Counted from the stretch's first letter, positions 17,577 through 27,003 are shown. The stretch: DNA of 64,000 nucleotides from Corynebacterium tuberculostearicum (GCF_013408445.1 NZ_JACBZL010000001.1:2046001-2110000), one strand, 5' to 3'. Program-made: numbers and translations. Notes: generated by a model from the letters alone, not told the origin.

Positions 17577-19272
17577 GGGTCGTTGCAACACTTTCCCTTA
17601 GGAGGGTGTTGTTGTGTCTGGGGTTGTTGGCCCGTTTCATTCGTTGTCTGAATCGGATCGTCGTGGCTTAGTTGCCTTGGTTGGCAGTGGGCGTAGTGTC
17701 CGTTCGGCGGCTGGTGAGCTTGGCTGTCATTACGGGCATGCTTTGAATTTTTGCCATGCCTTTGGATTGCCAGTCGTGTATAAAGCCAAACGAGTTGATC
17801 GCCGCGGCAGCCAGGCTGTCCAGCTTGTAGAGCTAGTCCGAAGCGGACTGTCGGTACGCCAAGCTGCTAAAAGATGTGGGATGCATCTTACCGCTGCGTA
17901 TGCCGTAGCTACGGAAGCTGGGTGCCATATCCGGTTAAGTCAGTATGCTCGGAAAGTCCGCCAGACGCAGTTAAGAGTGGAATACCTGCGCCTTCGGCTG
18001 GCGAGCCTGCCTGGTGGTGATGCTGGCACGGCAGTAGGAATTGATCGTCGACTGCGTTTAGATTTCGAAAAAGGACTCACCAAATCCCAGGGTCGACGAG
18101 AAGAGTTCATACCCGTCGGCGAAGACGCCAGCACGTATAACAGACTTATGAAAGCGCTGCGCCAACGCCATGATGTCATCGAATCCGGAAGGCTTGCCCC
18201 TCCCGCCTTACCTAGCGGGGTAGATCCGTATAAACGCATCAGCAATCGCTACATTTGCTTCGAAGAACGCGTCATCATCGCCGATCTTCTCCGCGAAGAT
18301 GTGCCACTGCGTGAGATTGGGCGCCGTTTAGGGCGAAGTGCATCGTCAATTCAGCGTGAAGTACGCAGAAACCACAGTGCTCAAGGCCCGTATCGTGCAG
18401 AAACAGCCCAGTTAAAGGCCTGTGCGCGGAGGTTGCGGCCGAAAATACCGAAACTACTAGCCAACAAAAGACTATGGGACTATGTATGCGCACAATTGCG
18501 GGCACAATGGTCACCTGAGGAGATTTCTAATCGCCTGCCCATCGACTACCCCACTGATAAGGACATGCGCATTAGTCACGAAACGATTTATGACGCCTTT
18601 TACCTGCAGGCCAAAGGAAGACTCAAAGACCTTGGCCTGGACTTGCCGACCGGTAGAAAGAAACGCAAGAAACGCCAAACCCGCTCCAGCACACCTGCCC
18701 AGCAACGCTTCGTCGACGACATGATCCTCATAGACGACCGGCCAGATGAGGTAAGTGAACGTATTTTGCCAGGCCACTGGGAAGGCGACCTCATCCTCGG
18801 TAAAAACAACCAATCAGCGGTAATCACGCTAGTAGAACGTGTTAGCCGATTTGTTGTCCTTGGCCACTTACCGGGAAGGCATACCAGCAAAGAAGTATTC
18901 ACAGCCCTGCACAAGGCAGTTACAGGAATCGATAAAGCTATCTGGTCATCAATTACCTGGGACCAAGGAAGCGAAATGGCTGGTCATAAAGCTTTTACCA
19001 TGGCCACTGACATTCCCATCTACTTCTGCCATCCAGGATCACCATGGGAACGCGGCAGCAACGAAAACACCAACGGCAGGCTCAGAAGAAACCTTCCCAA
19101 AAACAGCGACCTGTCCATCTACAGCGCCGAGGACCTAGAAATGATCGCCAACATTCACAACCACAAACCACGCAAAGCACTCAACTGGCGCACCCCAGCC
19201 GAAGTCATGACCAACGCCCTCACACAAACCGGTAGCATCAAACCAAACTAACCATCATCGTTGCAACGACCC
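17577..19272 (+). mobile_element. IS30-family insertion sequence, complete
   Basis: About 1.7 kb bounded by a perfect 13-bp inverted repeat: gggtcgttgcaac (17577-17589) and its complement (19260-19272), enclosing one full-length transposase. No clear 2-3 bp target duplication can be seen (left flank ttcaga, right flank ctagaa), so exact ends may shift by a base or two. A+T content and codon use (AGA, ATA, TTA, AAA) differ visibly from neighbours, pointing to recent acquisition. It separates gpmA from senX3-regX3. Confidence 0.88.
17614..19251 (+). CDS. IS30-family transposase with N-terminal extension
   Basis: 545 residues from GTG 17614 with aggaggg just upstream. The C-terminal IS30 catalytic domain has HWEGDLILGK (D392), WDQGSEMAGHK (D450) and ERGSNENTNG (E484), a complete DDE triad. 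The IS30-type helix-turn-helix is at about 210-250 (EIGRRLGRSASSIQREVRRN). Residues 1-190 are extra compared with the usual 300-400 residue family members. They hold two further HTH-like repeats (SVRSAAGELGC and SVRQAAKRCGM). No frameshift or stop is visible, so it is probably active. Confidence 0.92.
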   Translation: MSGVVGPFHSLSESDRRGLVALVGSGRSVRSAAGELGCHYGHALNFCHAFGLPVVYKAKRVDRRGSQAVQLVELVRSGLSVRQAAKRCGMHLTAAYAVATEAGCHIRLSQYARKVRQTQLRVEYLRLRLASLPGGDAGTAVGIDRRLRLDFEKGLTKSQGRREEFIPVGEDASTYNRLMKALRQRHDVIESGRLAPPALPSGVDPYKRISNRYICFEERVIIADLLREDVPLREIGRRLGRSASSIQREVRRNHSAQGPYRAETAQLKACARRLRPKIPKLLANKRLWDYVCAQLRAQWSPEEISNRLPIDYPTDKDMRISHETIYDAFYLQAKGRLKDLGLDLPTGRKKRKKRQTRSSTPAQQRFVDDMILIDDRPDEVSERILPGHWEGDLILGKNNQSAVITLVERVSRFVVLGHLPGRHTSKEVFTALHKAVTGIDKAIWSSITWDQGSEMAGHKAFTMATDIPIYFCHPGSPWERGSNENTNGRLRRNLPKNSDLSIYSAEDLEMIANIHNHKPRKALNWRTPAEVMTNALTQTGSIKPN

Positions 19273-19273
19273 C

Positions 19274-19279
19274 TAGAAT
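19274..19279 (+). promoter_or_regulatory. -10-like box at the IS right junction, before senX3
   Basis: TAGAAT starts one base after the right inverted repeat and 11 nt before GTG 19291. Any -35 element would now lie inside the IS end, so the senX3-regX3 promoter is at least partly IS-supplied or replaced. Confidence 0.4.
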
Positions 19280-19290
19280 CCGCCAGACAC

Positions 19291-20553
19291 GTGGAATTGA
19301 TTCTTTCCTTTGCCGCCGGCGTGGTGGCCTGCGGATTGGCGCTGCCGGTGATTTCCTGGTTGCGCGGGCGCATTGCGCGCTACCGCCAAGCCACCGATGC
19401 CGAGGCCAACCAGGTCACGACGGTCAGCCAGGTGCTGCACTTGGCCGTGCAGGGCTCACCGACGGCCCTGGCGGTGTTGGACCGCAACCAAGAAATCGTC
19501 ATGTCCAATCCCGCCGCCCACGAGATGTCCCTGGTGCATGACCGCGCCGTGAACCCAGACGTGTGGCAGACCGCGCAGGAGGTCTTCGAGGACAAGGAGA
19601 CCCGCACCGTCGACCTGGCCATTCCCAAGCGCCGCACGGGGCACCGCGTCACTCAGTTCAAGGCGGTCATTAAGCCGCTGACGCTTAACGACGGCCGCTT
19701 TGTCATCATTTACGGCACCGATGAGAGCGAAAACGTCCGCATGGAATCCGCCCGCCGCGACTTCGTGGCAAACGTCTCCCATGAGCTCAAGACCCCCGTC
19801 GGCGGCATTGCCCTGTTGGCCGAGGCCCTGCTCCAAGACCCCGGTGACCAGGAAACCGTCGAGTACTTTGGCAATAAGGTCTACAAGGAAGCCAACCGCA
19901 TGGCCGATATGGTCAGCGAGCTTATTTCCTTGTCCAAGCTGCAAGGCGCTGAAGCGCTGCCAGAGATGGAACCGTTGGCCGTCGATGACCTCATCGAGGA
20001 AGCGCTCTCGCGCAACCAACTGGCTGCGGAGGCTCGCTCCATCGAACTCAACCGCGGCGCTTCCGCAGGCGTGCAGGTCAAAGGAGATAGGTCCCTGTTG
20101 GTTACCGCCCTGTCTAACCTCGTCTCCAACGCAATTAACTATTCGCCGGAGAAAATGCCGGTGTCCGTCTCCCAAAAAGTGGTGGATGGCGGGGTCGTGC
20201 TCATCCGCGTCACGGACCGCGGCATCGGCATCGCACCGGATGATCAAAAACGTGTTTTTGAGCGCTTCTTCCGCGTAGACCAAGCCCGGTCGCGGCAGAC
20301 CGGAGGCACTGGCCTAGGATTAGCAATTGTTAAACACGTGGTGGCCAACCACGGCGGCAACATCAAACTGTGGTCCCGGCCCGGTACGGGTTCCACATTC
20401 ACCATTGAGTTGCCTATCTACAGGGAAGAAAAGCCAGCGCAGGATGCTGGCATGAAGGATAATGAGAAAAAGGATGCCGTCACTGCGGCGGCGCCTGGGC
20501 TCCCGCGGGCAGTAGCACGCGTCGCAGCACGTCGAAAGGATAAAGCACAATGA
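19291..20553 (+). CDS. senX3: Two-component sensor histidine kinase (SenX3 type)
   Basis: 420 residues from GTG 19291; the frame extends 10 codons upstream into the IS right end, so the first codon is uncertain. One N-terminal membrane segment (about 2-20) is followed by a PAS-like domain (45-150). A HisKA box FVANVSHELKTPVGGIALL carries the phospho-His, and the ATPase has NLVSNAINYS (N box), DRGIGIAPDDQKRVFERF (G1/F) and GGTGLGLAIVKHV (G2). SenX3-RegX3 responds to phosphate limitation in mycobacteria. It overlaps regX3 by ATGA. Confidence 0.92.
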   Translation: MELILSFAAGVVACGLALPVISWLRGRIARYRQATDAEANQVTTVSQVLHLAVQGSPTALAVLDRNQEIVMSNPAAHEMSLVHDRAVNPDVWQTAQEVFEDKETRTVDLAIPKRRTGHRVTQFKAVIKPLTLNDGRFVIIYGTDESENVRMESARRDFVANVSHELKTPVGGIALLAEALLQDPGDQETVEYFGNKVYKEANRMADMVSELISLSKLQGAEALPEMEPLAVDDLIEEALSRNQLAAEARSIELNRGASAGVQVKGDRSLLVTALSNLVSNAINYSPEKMPVSVSQKVVDGGVVLIRVTDRGIGIAPDDQKRVFERFFRVDQARSRQTGGTGLGLAIVKHVVANHGGNIKLWSRPGTGSTFTIELPIYREEKPAQDAGMKDNEKKDAVTAAAPGLPRAVARVAARRKDKAQ

Positions 20554-21257
20554 CCACCATCCTCATCGTTGAAGATGAAGAGTCGCTGGCAGATCCGCTG
20601 GCATTTCTCCTCCGCAAGGAGGGCTTCGAGCCGATCATCGCGCACGATGGCCCCACCGCGCTGGAAAAGTTTGCCGCTAACGACATCGATATCGTCCTTC
20701 TAGACCTCATGCTGCCCGGCATGTCTGGCACCGAGGTATGCAAGCAGCTGCGCACTACCTCGTCCGTTCCGGTCATCATGGTGACCGCGCGCGATTCCGA
20801 GATCGACAAGGTCGTCGGCCTTGAGCTGGGCGCCGATGACTACGTGACCAAGCCCTATTCCTCCCGCGAGCTCATCGCGCGCATCCGCGCGGTGTTGCGC
20901 CGCGGCCACGATTCCGGCGCCGGTGCCGATACCGAGGCGGAGGAAGAAGTAGCCGAGCAGATCCTTGAGGGCGGCCGCGTCAAGATGGACGTGGAACGCC
21001 ACACCGTTACCGTCGCGGACGAGCCGGTATCCATGCCTCTTAAGGAATTCGACCTCTTGGAGTACCTGCTGCGCAACGCCGGCCGCGTACTTACCCGCGG
21101 TCAGCTCATTGACCGCATCTGGGGCGCCGATTATGTTGGCGACACCAAGACGCTCGATGTTCACGTCAAGCGCCTGCGCTCCAAGATCGAGGAGCAGCCC
21201 TCCCGCCCGAAGCACCTGGTTACCGTGCGCGGCCTGGGCTATAAATTCGAGCTCTAG
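20550..21257 (+). CDS. regX3: Two-component response regulator (RegX3 type)
   Basis: 235 residues. Receiver domain: EDEES acidic pocket, phospho-acceptor in [12 protein letters not shown] (Asp near 49), T in VTARD and K in TKPYSSREL. An OmpR/PhoB winged helix follows (about 150-233), with [21 protein letters not shown] and [14 protein letters not shown]. It is the cognate regulator of the overlapping kinase gene and likely controls the phosphate response. The stop shares CTAG with the convergent gene at 21254. Confidence 0.95.
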   Translation: MTTILIVEDEESLADPLAFLLRKEGFEPIIAHDGPTALEKFAANDIDIVLLDLMLPGMSGTEVCKQLRTTSSVPVIMVTARDSEIDKVVGLELGADDYVTKPYSSRELIARIRAVLRRGHDSGAGADTEAEEEVAEQILEGGRVKMDVERHTVTVADEPVSMPLKEFDLLEYLLRNAGRVLTRGQLIDRIWGADYVGDTKTLDVHVKRLRSKIEEQPSRPKHLVTVRGLGYKFEL

Positions 21258-22165
21258 CTCTCCGCCTGCAGGCTTCCGGCCTTCACGCTGGCCGGGTGCT
21301 GCGTGAGCTGGACGCCGTGCTCGGCCGCCGCGGCGCGGGCCTTGCAGTGCGCGGCCAAAATCTCATAGGACTCCCGGCCCATGAGCGCTACCAGCTCGTC
21401 CTCGTGGGATTGCCACATCGGCAGCGGGTTGGCGTGGCAGGCGGCATCGGCCGAGCAATACCAATCAAAGTCTTCGCCGCCATTGCCCCAACCGCGGCGG
21501 TCATACTCGCCGATCTGCGTGCGCAAAATCTCCTGGCCATCCGGGCGCTCTTCATAATCCTCGTAGCGGCGCAGCGGCAGCTGCCAGCACACCTCGGGTT
21601 TGACCACCGTGAGCTCCTCGCCGGTATCGACAGCCCACTGGTGCAGCGCGCAGCCCGTGCCCGTAGCCCAGCCGGCGCGATTGGCAAAAATGCACGCGCC
21701 ATCCACGATGGGTGTCTTCAGCGCCGGCTCCGGTTCGCCGTCCTCGCCGTCGAGCTCGTCCCACTCCAGCCACGGCTCCAACTCGTCCGTAGCGTCCTGC
21801 GCGAGGAACTCATCTACCCCCGCTGGGCGCAGCTGCCAATACTTGGCGGGCATGCGCGAGACGGCGTCGTAAAGCTGGTCGCGGTCTTCCTCATCGGCCA
21901 TATAGGCGCCATGCACGCAGCAGCCCACCTCGGGCTGGCTCTTATCGATGCCCCGGCATGCCGACGTCCCAAATTGGCAGCTGTAGTGCGATTCCACCCA
22001 TGTCAGGTCGATGGAAAAGACGTGGTGCGGGTCGTTCGGGTTGGTAAATTCGAACCACTCCCGCGGGAAATCGGGGGCCTCTTCGCGGCCCGCTCTTATC
22101 GACGCCGCCGCGGGCGAGCTCGCGGGAAAACCTAGGTATACCGTGTCAGATTTTGGGCGATTCAC
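21254..22165 (-). CDS. Conserved Cys-rich protein (Rv0495c type)
   Basis: 303 residues, no membrane span. Cys clusters: [13 protein letters not shown] and GCCVHGAY (about 60-85), GACIFANR and [10 protein letters not shown] (about 160-180), then later VCWQLPL and WYCSADAAC. This spacing suggests a metal-binding protein. The same gene lies between regX3 and ppx in M. tuberculosis (Rv0495c), where the function is also unknown. GTG start at 22165; minus-strand TACCGT (22174-22179) stands 8 nt upstream, again leaderless. Divergent from ppx. Confidence 0.82.
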   Translation of the reverse strand: MNRPKSDTVYLGFPASSPAAASIRAGREEAPDFPREWFEFTNPNDPHHVFSIDLTWVESHYSCQFGTSACRGIDKSQPEVGCCVHGAYMADEEDRDQLYDAVSRMPAKYWQLRPAGVDEFLAQDATDELEPWLEWDELDGEDGEPEPALKTPIVDGACIFANRAGWATGTGCALHQWAVDTGEELTVVKPEVCWQLPLRRYEDYEERPDGQEILRTQIGEYDRRGWGNGGEDFDWYCSADAACHANPLPMWQSHEDELVALMGRESYEILAAHCKARAAAAEHGVQLTQHPASVKAGSLQAES

Positions 22166-22173
22166 ACCTAACC

Positions 22174-22192
22174 ACGGTAGACCTACTACGCT
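22174..22192. promoter_or_regulatory. Back-to-back -10 boxes of the Cys-rich gene and ppx
   Basis: Minus strand TACCGT (22174-22179), 8 nt before GTG 22165. Plus strand TACGCT (22187-22192), 6 nt before GTG 22199. The two boxes are 7 bp apart and the two start codons only 33 bp apart, so both mRNAs are probably leaderless. Confidence 0.5.
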
Positions 22193-22198
22193 ATTAGT

Positions 22199-23128
22199 GT
22201 GCGATTAGGTGTATTAGACGTCGGAAGCAATACCGTCCACCTCGTTGCGGTCGATGCCGCGACGGGCGGACGGCCCACTCCGATGAGCGATTGGAAGACC
22301 CCGCTCCGGCTGGTAGAACAGCTGGACAAGAAGGGCAACATCCATGAAAAGGGTGTAAAGAAGCTGGTCAGCGCCGTAGCGGAGGCGAGCGAGCTGGGCG
22401 ATAAGCTGGGCTGCGCTGAATTTATTGCTTTTGCAACCTCGGCGGTGCGCTCTGCGCCCAATTCCGAGGCCGTGCTCGATGAGGTGGAAAAGCAGACCGG
22501 CGTACGCCTGCAGATCCTCTCCGGCGTGGAAGAAGCCCAGCTGACCTTCCTTGCTGCCCGTCGCTGGTATGGCTGGTCCGCCGGCCGTATTACCAACCTG
22601 GACATCGGCGGCGGCTCGCTAGAGCTGTCCACCGGTACCGACGAGCACCCCGACCTTGCCTTCTCCCTCGACCTGGGCGCTGGCCGGTTGACCCATAGTT
22701 GGTTCGACACCGACCCGCCAGAGAAGAAAAAGGTAAGCGCGCTGCGCGATTTCATTGATGCAGAGCTTGAAGACGCCGCCCAGCAGATGAAGGCCATGGG
22801 CCCCGCTGGCCTTGCCGTGGGTACCTCCAAAACCTTCCGTACGCTGGCCCGCCTGACCGGTGCCGCACCTTCGTCTGCCGGCCCATACGTCAAGCGCACG
22901 TTGACTGCACCGGGTCTGCGCCAGTTGATTTCCTTCATCTCTCGCATGACTGCGGCAGACAGAGCAGACCTAGAAGGTGTAAGTTCTAACCGATCGCACC
23001 AAATCGTTGCCGGCGCTCTAGTGGCCGAGGCATCCATGCGGGCCTTGGACATCGAGAAGCTGGAAATCTGCCCGTGGGCGCTGCGTGAGGGCGTCATTTT
23101 GCGCCGGACCGACAAGGGATTGGAATAG
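22199..23128 (+). CDS. ppx: Ppx/GppA-family phosphatase (exopolyphosphatase)
   Basis: 309 residues of the short actinobacterial Ppx1 type. ASKHA-fold motifs: [16 protein letters not shown] (phosphate 1) and [12 protein letters not shown] (phosphate 2), with [13 protein letters not shown] between them. It hydrolyses polyphosphate or (p)ppGpp; the short form in mycobacteria acts on short-chain polyphosphate. The place beside a phosphate-sensing two-component system is conserved and fits phosphate economy. GTG start, leaderless. Confidence 0.92.
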   Translation: MRLGVLDVGSNTVHLVAVDAATGGRPTPMSDWKTPLRLVEQLDKKGNIHEKGVKKLVSAVAEASELGDKLGCAEFIAFATSAVRSAPNSEAVLDEVEKQTGVRLQILSGVEEAQLTFLAARRWYGWSAGRITNLDIGGGSLELSTGTDEHPDLAFSLDLGAGRLTHSWFDTDPPEKKKVSALRDFIDAELEDAAQQMKAMGPAGLAVGTSKTFRTLARLTGAAPSSAGPYVKRTLTAPGLRQLISFISRMTAADRADLEGVSSNRSHQIVAGALVAEASMRALDIEKLEICPWALREGVILRRTDKGLE

Positions 23129-23137
23129 GAAGAGATC

Positions 23138-24160
23138 ATGGCTGACCAGAATAAGTTGACCGTGGCAGAGCTGCTGGCTCGCAATAACAAAGCCCGCGGC
23201 GAGAAGGAAAGCAAGAAAGACAACCGTTCTCGTCGCCACCGCCGCAGCCTGGATGAAGGCGGCATTTCCGTTGCTGAGCTGACCGGCAACCTCAAAAAGG
23301 TCAAGGCTTCTCCTGCCGAGGCCAAGCACACCTCCGTCTCCATCGACGAGGACGCTCCCGTCATCCGCGCCCCCAAGGCCGCCGACGCGACCGATGCCGG
23401 CGCCGCAAAGAAATCTACCGACAAGCCAGCTTCTCAGTCCGCAGCCACGACCGCCGCTCAGCCTGCCGCGCCGAAGGCTGCACCCAAGGCTGCACCAAAG
23501 ACCGCCGCAGAGGCAGCACCAAAGGCTGCTCCTAAATCCGCGGACAAGCCCGCAGCCAAGTCTGCTGCCGCCGCGGCACAGGAGGCGCCGAAGAAGAATC
23601 AGCCTTCTGCGGATGACACCGCGGTAATCCAGCGCGTGGGTAAGGCGAAGGAGGAGGATGCCAAGACTGCTGCCGCCAAGCCTGCCGGGGCTGAGGCAGC
23701 TGCCGCGAAGCCCGTTGCCGAAAAGCCGAAGGCCGACAAGGGCGCGAAGGTGGCCGGAGCGGGAGCTGCGGCAGCTGGCGCTGGAGCGGCCGCTGCGGCG
23801 GCGGTGCCGGCGTCGAAGAAGGCGGGCGTCGCTAAGGATGCCGAGGAAACCGGCAACCTGCCCAAGGTCGAGGACGACGAAGAGTGGATCGAGGAAGAGC
23901 ACGAGAAGCTCAACCCAGTTTCCATCCTGCTGATGATTGTCGCGGGCATCCTGCTGGCGATTGTCATCTTCAAGGGCTTTGAGATTCTGTGGGATAGCTT
24001 CCCACGCCTGGTCGTCGCCATCCTGGCGCTGTGCGTCACCGCAATTATGGTGGGCGTGACGCACGCCCTGCGCACCGCGCGCGACGGGTTCTCTATGTTC
24101 CTGGCCGGCTTTACCGGCCTCGTCCTTACCTTCGGCCCGCTGCTGTTGGTTATGCTCTAA
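23138..24160 (+). CDS. Ala/Lys/Pro-rich protein with C-terminal membrane domain
   Basis: 340 residues, 9 bp after ppx with aggaag before the ATG. Residues 1-60 are basic and polar. Residues 80-240 are a low-complexity region of repeated AAPK, AAK and AEAAPK units, probably disordered and outside any fold. Residues 262-340 form three hydrophobic spans ([19 protein letters not shown], then [17 protein letters not shown], then [19 protein letters not shown]). The position matches Rv0497 of M. tuberculosis. Repeat number in the middle may vary between strains. Function unknown. Confidence 0.8.
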   Translation: MADQNKLTVAELLARNNKARGEKESKKDNRSRRHRRSLDEGGISVAELTGNLKKVKASPAEAKHTSVSIDEDAPVIRAPKAADATDAGAAKKSTDKPASQSAATTAAQPAAPKAAPKAAPKTAAEAAPKAAPKSADKPAAKSAAAAAQEAPKKNQPSADDTAVIQRVGKAKEEDAKTAAAKPAGAEAAAAKPVAEKPKADKGAKVAGAGAAAAGAGAAAAAAVPASKKAGVAKDAEETGNLPKVEDDEEWIEEEHEKLNPVSILLMIVAGILLAIVIFKGFEILWDSFPRLVVAILALCVTAIMVGVTHALRTARDGFSMFLAGFTGLVLTFGPLLLVML

Positions 24161-24177
24161 GCCCCCGCTTGTCGATG

Positions 24178-24208
24178 CCCCGGTTACCCCACGCGGTAGC
24201 CGGGGTTC
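24178..24208 (+). terminator. Terminator between the ppx unit and proC
   Basis: ccccggttacc (24178-24188) pairs with ggtagccgggg (24195-24205) with one G-T wobble, followed by ttccgcattttt. Confidence 0.65.
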
Positions 24209-24232
24209 CGCATTTTTGGCATGGTGGAGGCT

Positions 24233-25024
24233 ATGACAAAGATTGCAATTTTAGGCGGCGGACAAATCGGTGAGGCTTTGACCTCGGGACTCGTAGCTTC
24301 GGGCTTTGCGGGCTCGGATATCACGGTCACCAACCGCACCGAATCCCGCAGTCAGGAACTCAAAGAGACTTATGGTGTCACCACCACCAGCGATAATGCG
24401 GCGGCGGTAGACGGCGCGGATTATATCTTCGCGTGTGTGAAGCCCTACGCCATCCTGGACCTGCTCGAAGGTCTTGAACCGGCCAAGGATGCCGTGGTGG
24501 TGTCCATGGCCGCGGGCCTGACGCTAGAGCAGCTGCAGGGTGCGGCGGGCGAAGGCGTGCCGGTGGTGCGCGTTATGCCCAATACCCCCATGTTGGTGCG
24601 CCGCGGCATGTGCACCTGCGCGGCCGGCGAGCACGTGAGCGACGCCCAGATGGACGGCGTGCGCGAGCTGCTGGAGGCCGTCGGCGAGGTCGCGGTCATC
24701 CCGGAGAAGAATATCGACGCCGCCACCGCACTGGCGGGATCCTCCCCGGCCTATTTCTTCCTCGTGGCGGAAGCGCTTGTCGATGCCGGCGTGCAGCTCG
24801 GCCTTCCCCGCGACGTCGCTGAGAAGCTTGCCGCCCAGGCCGCAGCCGGCTCCGGTGAAATGCTGGCTAGCTCCGGCCGCTCGGCCACCCAGCTGCGCGC
24901 TGGCGTAACTTCGCCGGGCGGTACTACCGCGGCCGCTGTCCGCGAGCTGGAGGAGTCCGGCTTGCGCGGCGCGTTCTACCGCGCGGCAGAGGCCTGCTCC
25001 GATAAGGCCAAGGAGCTCGGCTAG
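24233..25024 (+). CDS. proC: Pyrroline-5-carboxylate reductase
   Basis: 263 residues. NAD(P) site KIAILGGGQIGEALTSGL at the N-terminus, VRVMPNTPMLVRRGM in the middle, and the P5CR signature RAGVTSPGGTTAAAVRELE near the C-terminus. Last step of proline synthesis. ATG 24233 is preferred over ATG 24221 because it starts exactly at the Rossmann strand; CATGGT stands 7 nt upstream as a possible weak -10. Neighbour order ppx, membrane protein, proC, HTH gene matches mycobacteria. Confidence 0.93.
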   Translation: MTKIAILGGGQIGEALTSGLVASGFAGSDITVTNRTESRSQELKETYGVTTTSDNAAAVDGADYIFACVKPYAILDLLEGLEPAKDAVVVSMAAGLTLEQLQGAAGEGVPVVRVMPNTPMLVRRGMCTCAAGEHVSDAQMDGVRELLEAVGEVAVIPEKNIDAATALAGSSPAYFFLVAEALVDAGVQLGLPRDVAEKLAAQAAAGSGEMLASSGRSATQLRAGVTSPGGTTAAAVRELEESGLRGAFYRAAEACSDKAKELG

Positions 25025-25249
25025 TGCCGCCGTGTGCGACCTCCCCGTGGTGGGGGTGTACCCACCCGGGAGTGTTGGGGCGGGTGTTAAGCAGCGCTTT
25101 TAGGGGAAACCCTAATGAATGCTGTGAAAAAATTTGGCACTTGGGTCGCATTAGTCACATGTTTCACGATAGGCTAGGGCAAGCACGTGCGTGAAGTCCT
25201 GTGGGAGGGGAAGCCTACAGCGCGTAACGAGCTGAAGGGTTAGATATAT
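25025..25249. other. Intergenic region before the HTH gene
   Basis: Holds a small hairpin with a GAAA tetraloop (TTAGGG/CCCTAA, 25100-25115) and a plausible -10 TAGGCT near 25172. aagggttag precedes the ATG at 25250. No ORF is supported here. Confidence 0.4.
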
Positions 25250-25438
25250 ATGGCAAATGAAGAAAAGGGAACCTTTCTGACGATCGCGGAGGTCGCCGAG
25301 ATTATGCGCGTCTCCAAGATGACCGTCTACCGTTTGGTTCACGCAGGCGAAATGCCGGCTGTTCGCGTCGGACGCTCCTTCCGCGTTCACGAGTCTGCCG
25401 TCAACGAGTACCTGGAGGCTTCCGTCTACGGAGCCTAG
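25250..25438 (+). CDS. BldC/excisionase-like helix-turn-helix protein
   Basis: 62 residues, almost entirely one MerR-type winged HTH: FLTIAEVAEIMRVSKMTVYRL followed by the wing GEMPAVRVGRSFRVHESAVNEYL. Small DNA-binding protein of the BldC family, equivalent in position to Rv0500A. Start ATG with aaggg upstream. Single gene closed by a strong hairpin at 25454-25502. BldC proteins bind head-to-tail on direct repeats; targets here are unknown. Confidence 0.88.
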   Translation: MANEEKGTFLTIAEVAEIMRVSKMTVYRLVHAGEMPAVRVGRSFRVHESAVNEYLEASVYGA

Positions 25439-25453
25439 GCTCGCGCCGCACAG

Positions 25454-25508
25454 ACAGCGCCCACCTCTGTTGGCCCTCGTGGTCAGCGGTGGTGGGCGCT
25501 GTTGTTTC
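25454..25508 (+). terminator. Terminator after the BldC-like gene
   Basis: acagcgcccacc (25454-25465) pairs perfectly with ggtgggcgctgt (25491-25502), followed by tgtttc. Confidence 0.8.
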
Positions 25509-25688
25509 TCACTGTTGTTGTCGCGGGCACTTTTTGGTCACGGGCTGGGTGCTGGGTAAGATGGTGTGCATTCGTGTCGGCTCGCTGATGTGGCCCGCGG
25601 TCCGTGTGGCCACGGCGGCAAGAGTGCACCTTCGCCGTTTTAGCGCTGACAAGTTTGACAGTACGTACTACACGAAAGTGAGGACTCC

Positions 25689-25790
25689 ATGGGTTCCGTC
25701 ATTAAGAAGCGCCGCAAGCGCATGTCCAAGAAGAAGCACCGCAAGATGCTGCGCCGCACCCGCGTGCAGCGTCGTAAGCTGGGCAAGTAA
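25689..25790 (+). CDS. Ribosomal protein bS22 (33 residues)
   Basis: A tiny ORF from ATG 25689 to TAA 25790, preceded by gtgagga. The product [19 protein letters not shown] and the rest, [11 protein letters not shown], is 17 of 33 basic. It matches the actinobacterial small-subunit protein bS22 (Rv0500B/COX24-AURKAIP1-type domain), seen in mycobacterial 70S structures. It binds 16S rRNA near the decoding region. Usually missed by gene callers because of its length. A good terminator follows immediately. Confidence 0.93.
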   Translation: MGSVIKKRRKRMSKKKHRKMLRRTRVQRRKLGK

Positions 25791-25807
25791 ACCCCAGCCC
25801 GCTTCTT

Positions 25808-25835
25808 GCCCTCCGCCATTGTGCGGAGGGCTTTT
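25808..25835 (+). terminator. Terminator of the bS22 gene
   Basis: gccctccgc (25808-25816), 6-nt loop, gcggagggc (25823-25831), then tttt: a textbook intrinsic terminator. Confidence 0.92.
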
Positions 25836-25877
25836 GCATGCTTGCCGACGTCCCCCCAGCGCCCGCTACCGCCCTCG

Positions 25878-26915
25878 CTACCGCCGGTAGTAGCGCCAGC
25901 CGCCATAGGAAAAGGCGGCGGTGGCCAGCGCCGGCAGGCCATAGGTGCGGATGGCGCGGCGCACGGAGCGATAGTCGCGCACGAGCCAGCCGCGGTCGCC
26001 AGCGATATCGCGCAGCTTGCGGTCTGGGTTAATGGCCACGGCGGTGCCGACCATGGACAGCATCGGCACATCGTTGGCCGAATCCGAGTATGCGGTGCAG
26101 CGCGAGAGATCGAGGCCCTCGATGGTCGCGAGCGCGGCCACGGCGTGCTTCTTGCCGGGCCCGTGGAGGATATCGCCGACCAGTCGTCCGGTGAACTTGC
26201 CGTCCTTGACCTCCGCGACGGTGCCGAGCGCGCCTGTAAACCCGAAGCGCCGGGCGAGCACCTGTGCCAGCTGGACCGGGGTGGCGGTGACCAGCCACAC
26301 CTGCTGGCCGGCGGCTAGGTGCATCTCCGCCAGCTGCGTGGTGCCGGGGTAGGCGCGGCGGGCTAGCGAGGCGTCCACGATTTCCTCGCACAAATCCACC
26401 AGCTCGTCGACGCTGCGGCCTTTGACAAACTCCAGTGCCTGCGCGCGGCCGGCGGCCACGTCCTTGGCATTTTCGCTGCCGGAGACGCGGAACTTGAGCT
26501 GCTTCCACGCAATCGGCAGGATTTCAGAAAGCCGGAAGTAGCGCTTGCGCGCCAAGCCAAAGGCGAATTCCACGAGGGAAGAGCCTTGGATGAGGGTGTT
26601 GTCGACGTCGAAAAACGCTGCCGCGCCCACATCCACCGGCACGTCCGGGTCCTGGGCGGTGATGCGCTGCGCGCCAGCCGCGTCATAGGAGCCGGTCACC
26701 GAGTCCACGCCGGAAGCAAAATCCTCCAACTCCAGCCCGAATTCCTCCAGCGCCGCGGCGGCCGCGGCTTCACCGGCGGTGCGCTGCGATTCCTCGTCCA
26801 ACGGGGCGAGCGCCTGGGTCTCCAAGAAATTGCGCAGGTTACCGCGCGAGGCGGTCCAATTGGCCAAGAAGTCGCGGGGGGATTCGGGGAACCCTGGGGG
26901 AGTGGTAGCGGACAC
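25878..26915 (-). CDS. HAD-superfamily IB hydrolase (SerB1-like)
   Basis: 345 residues if started at GTG 26915; a TTG at 26939 would add eight residues and no ribosome site decides. HAD motif [13 protein letters not shown] with the DxDxT nucleophile lies near residue 108, motif II in LVTATP, and motif III/IV in [19 protein letters not shown] members include phosphoserine and lipid-phosphate phosphatases; Rv0505c holds the same place. The first 90 residues are an extra helical region. A C-terminal hydrophobic stretch ([15 protein letters not shown]) may touch the membrane. Confidence 0.87.
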   Translation of the reverse strand: MSATTPPGFPESPRDFLANWTASRGNLRNFLETQALAPLDEESQRTAGEAAAAAALEEFGLELEDFASGVDSVTGSYDAAGAQRITAQDPDVPVDVGAAAFFDVDNTLIQGSSLVEFAFGLARKRYFRLSEILPIAWKQLKFRVSGSENAKDVAAGRAQALEFVKGRSVDELVDLCEEIVDASLARRAYPGTTQLAEMHLAAGQQVWLVTATPVQLAQVLARRFGFTGALGTVAEVKDGKFTGRLVGDILHGPGKKHAVAALATIEGLDLSRCTAYSDSANDVPMLSMVGTAVAINPDRKLRDIAGDRGWLVRDYRSVRRAIRTYGLPALATAAFSYGGWRYYRR

Positions 26916-27003
26916 GAGTGAGACAAACAGCTTTCGCAAACGCGGGGTGGACTAACGTGTCCATAGTAATGGTTTCGACCGCCGCCGTCCTTGTGAGGAG
27001 AAT

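Noticed and set aside
17571-17580. Target-site duplication flanking the IS30 element
   Set aside because: Left (ttcaga) and right (ctagaa) flanks do not match over 2-3 bp at the likely ends.
23470-23830. DNA repeat array in the gene at 23138
   Set aside because: The repetition is of Ala/Lys/Pro codons with irregular spacing, a protein low-complexity region rather than a tandem DNA repeat or CRISPR.
25841-25877. Start of a plus-strand gene after the bS22 terminator
   Set aside because: No frame of useful length with a ribosome site; the following DNA is the 3' end of the minus-strand HAD gene.
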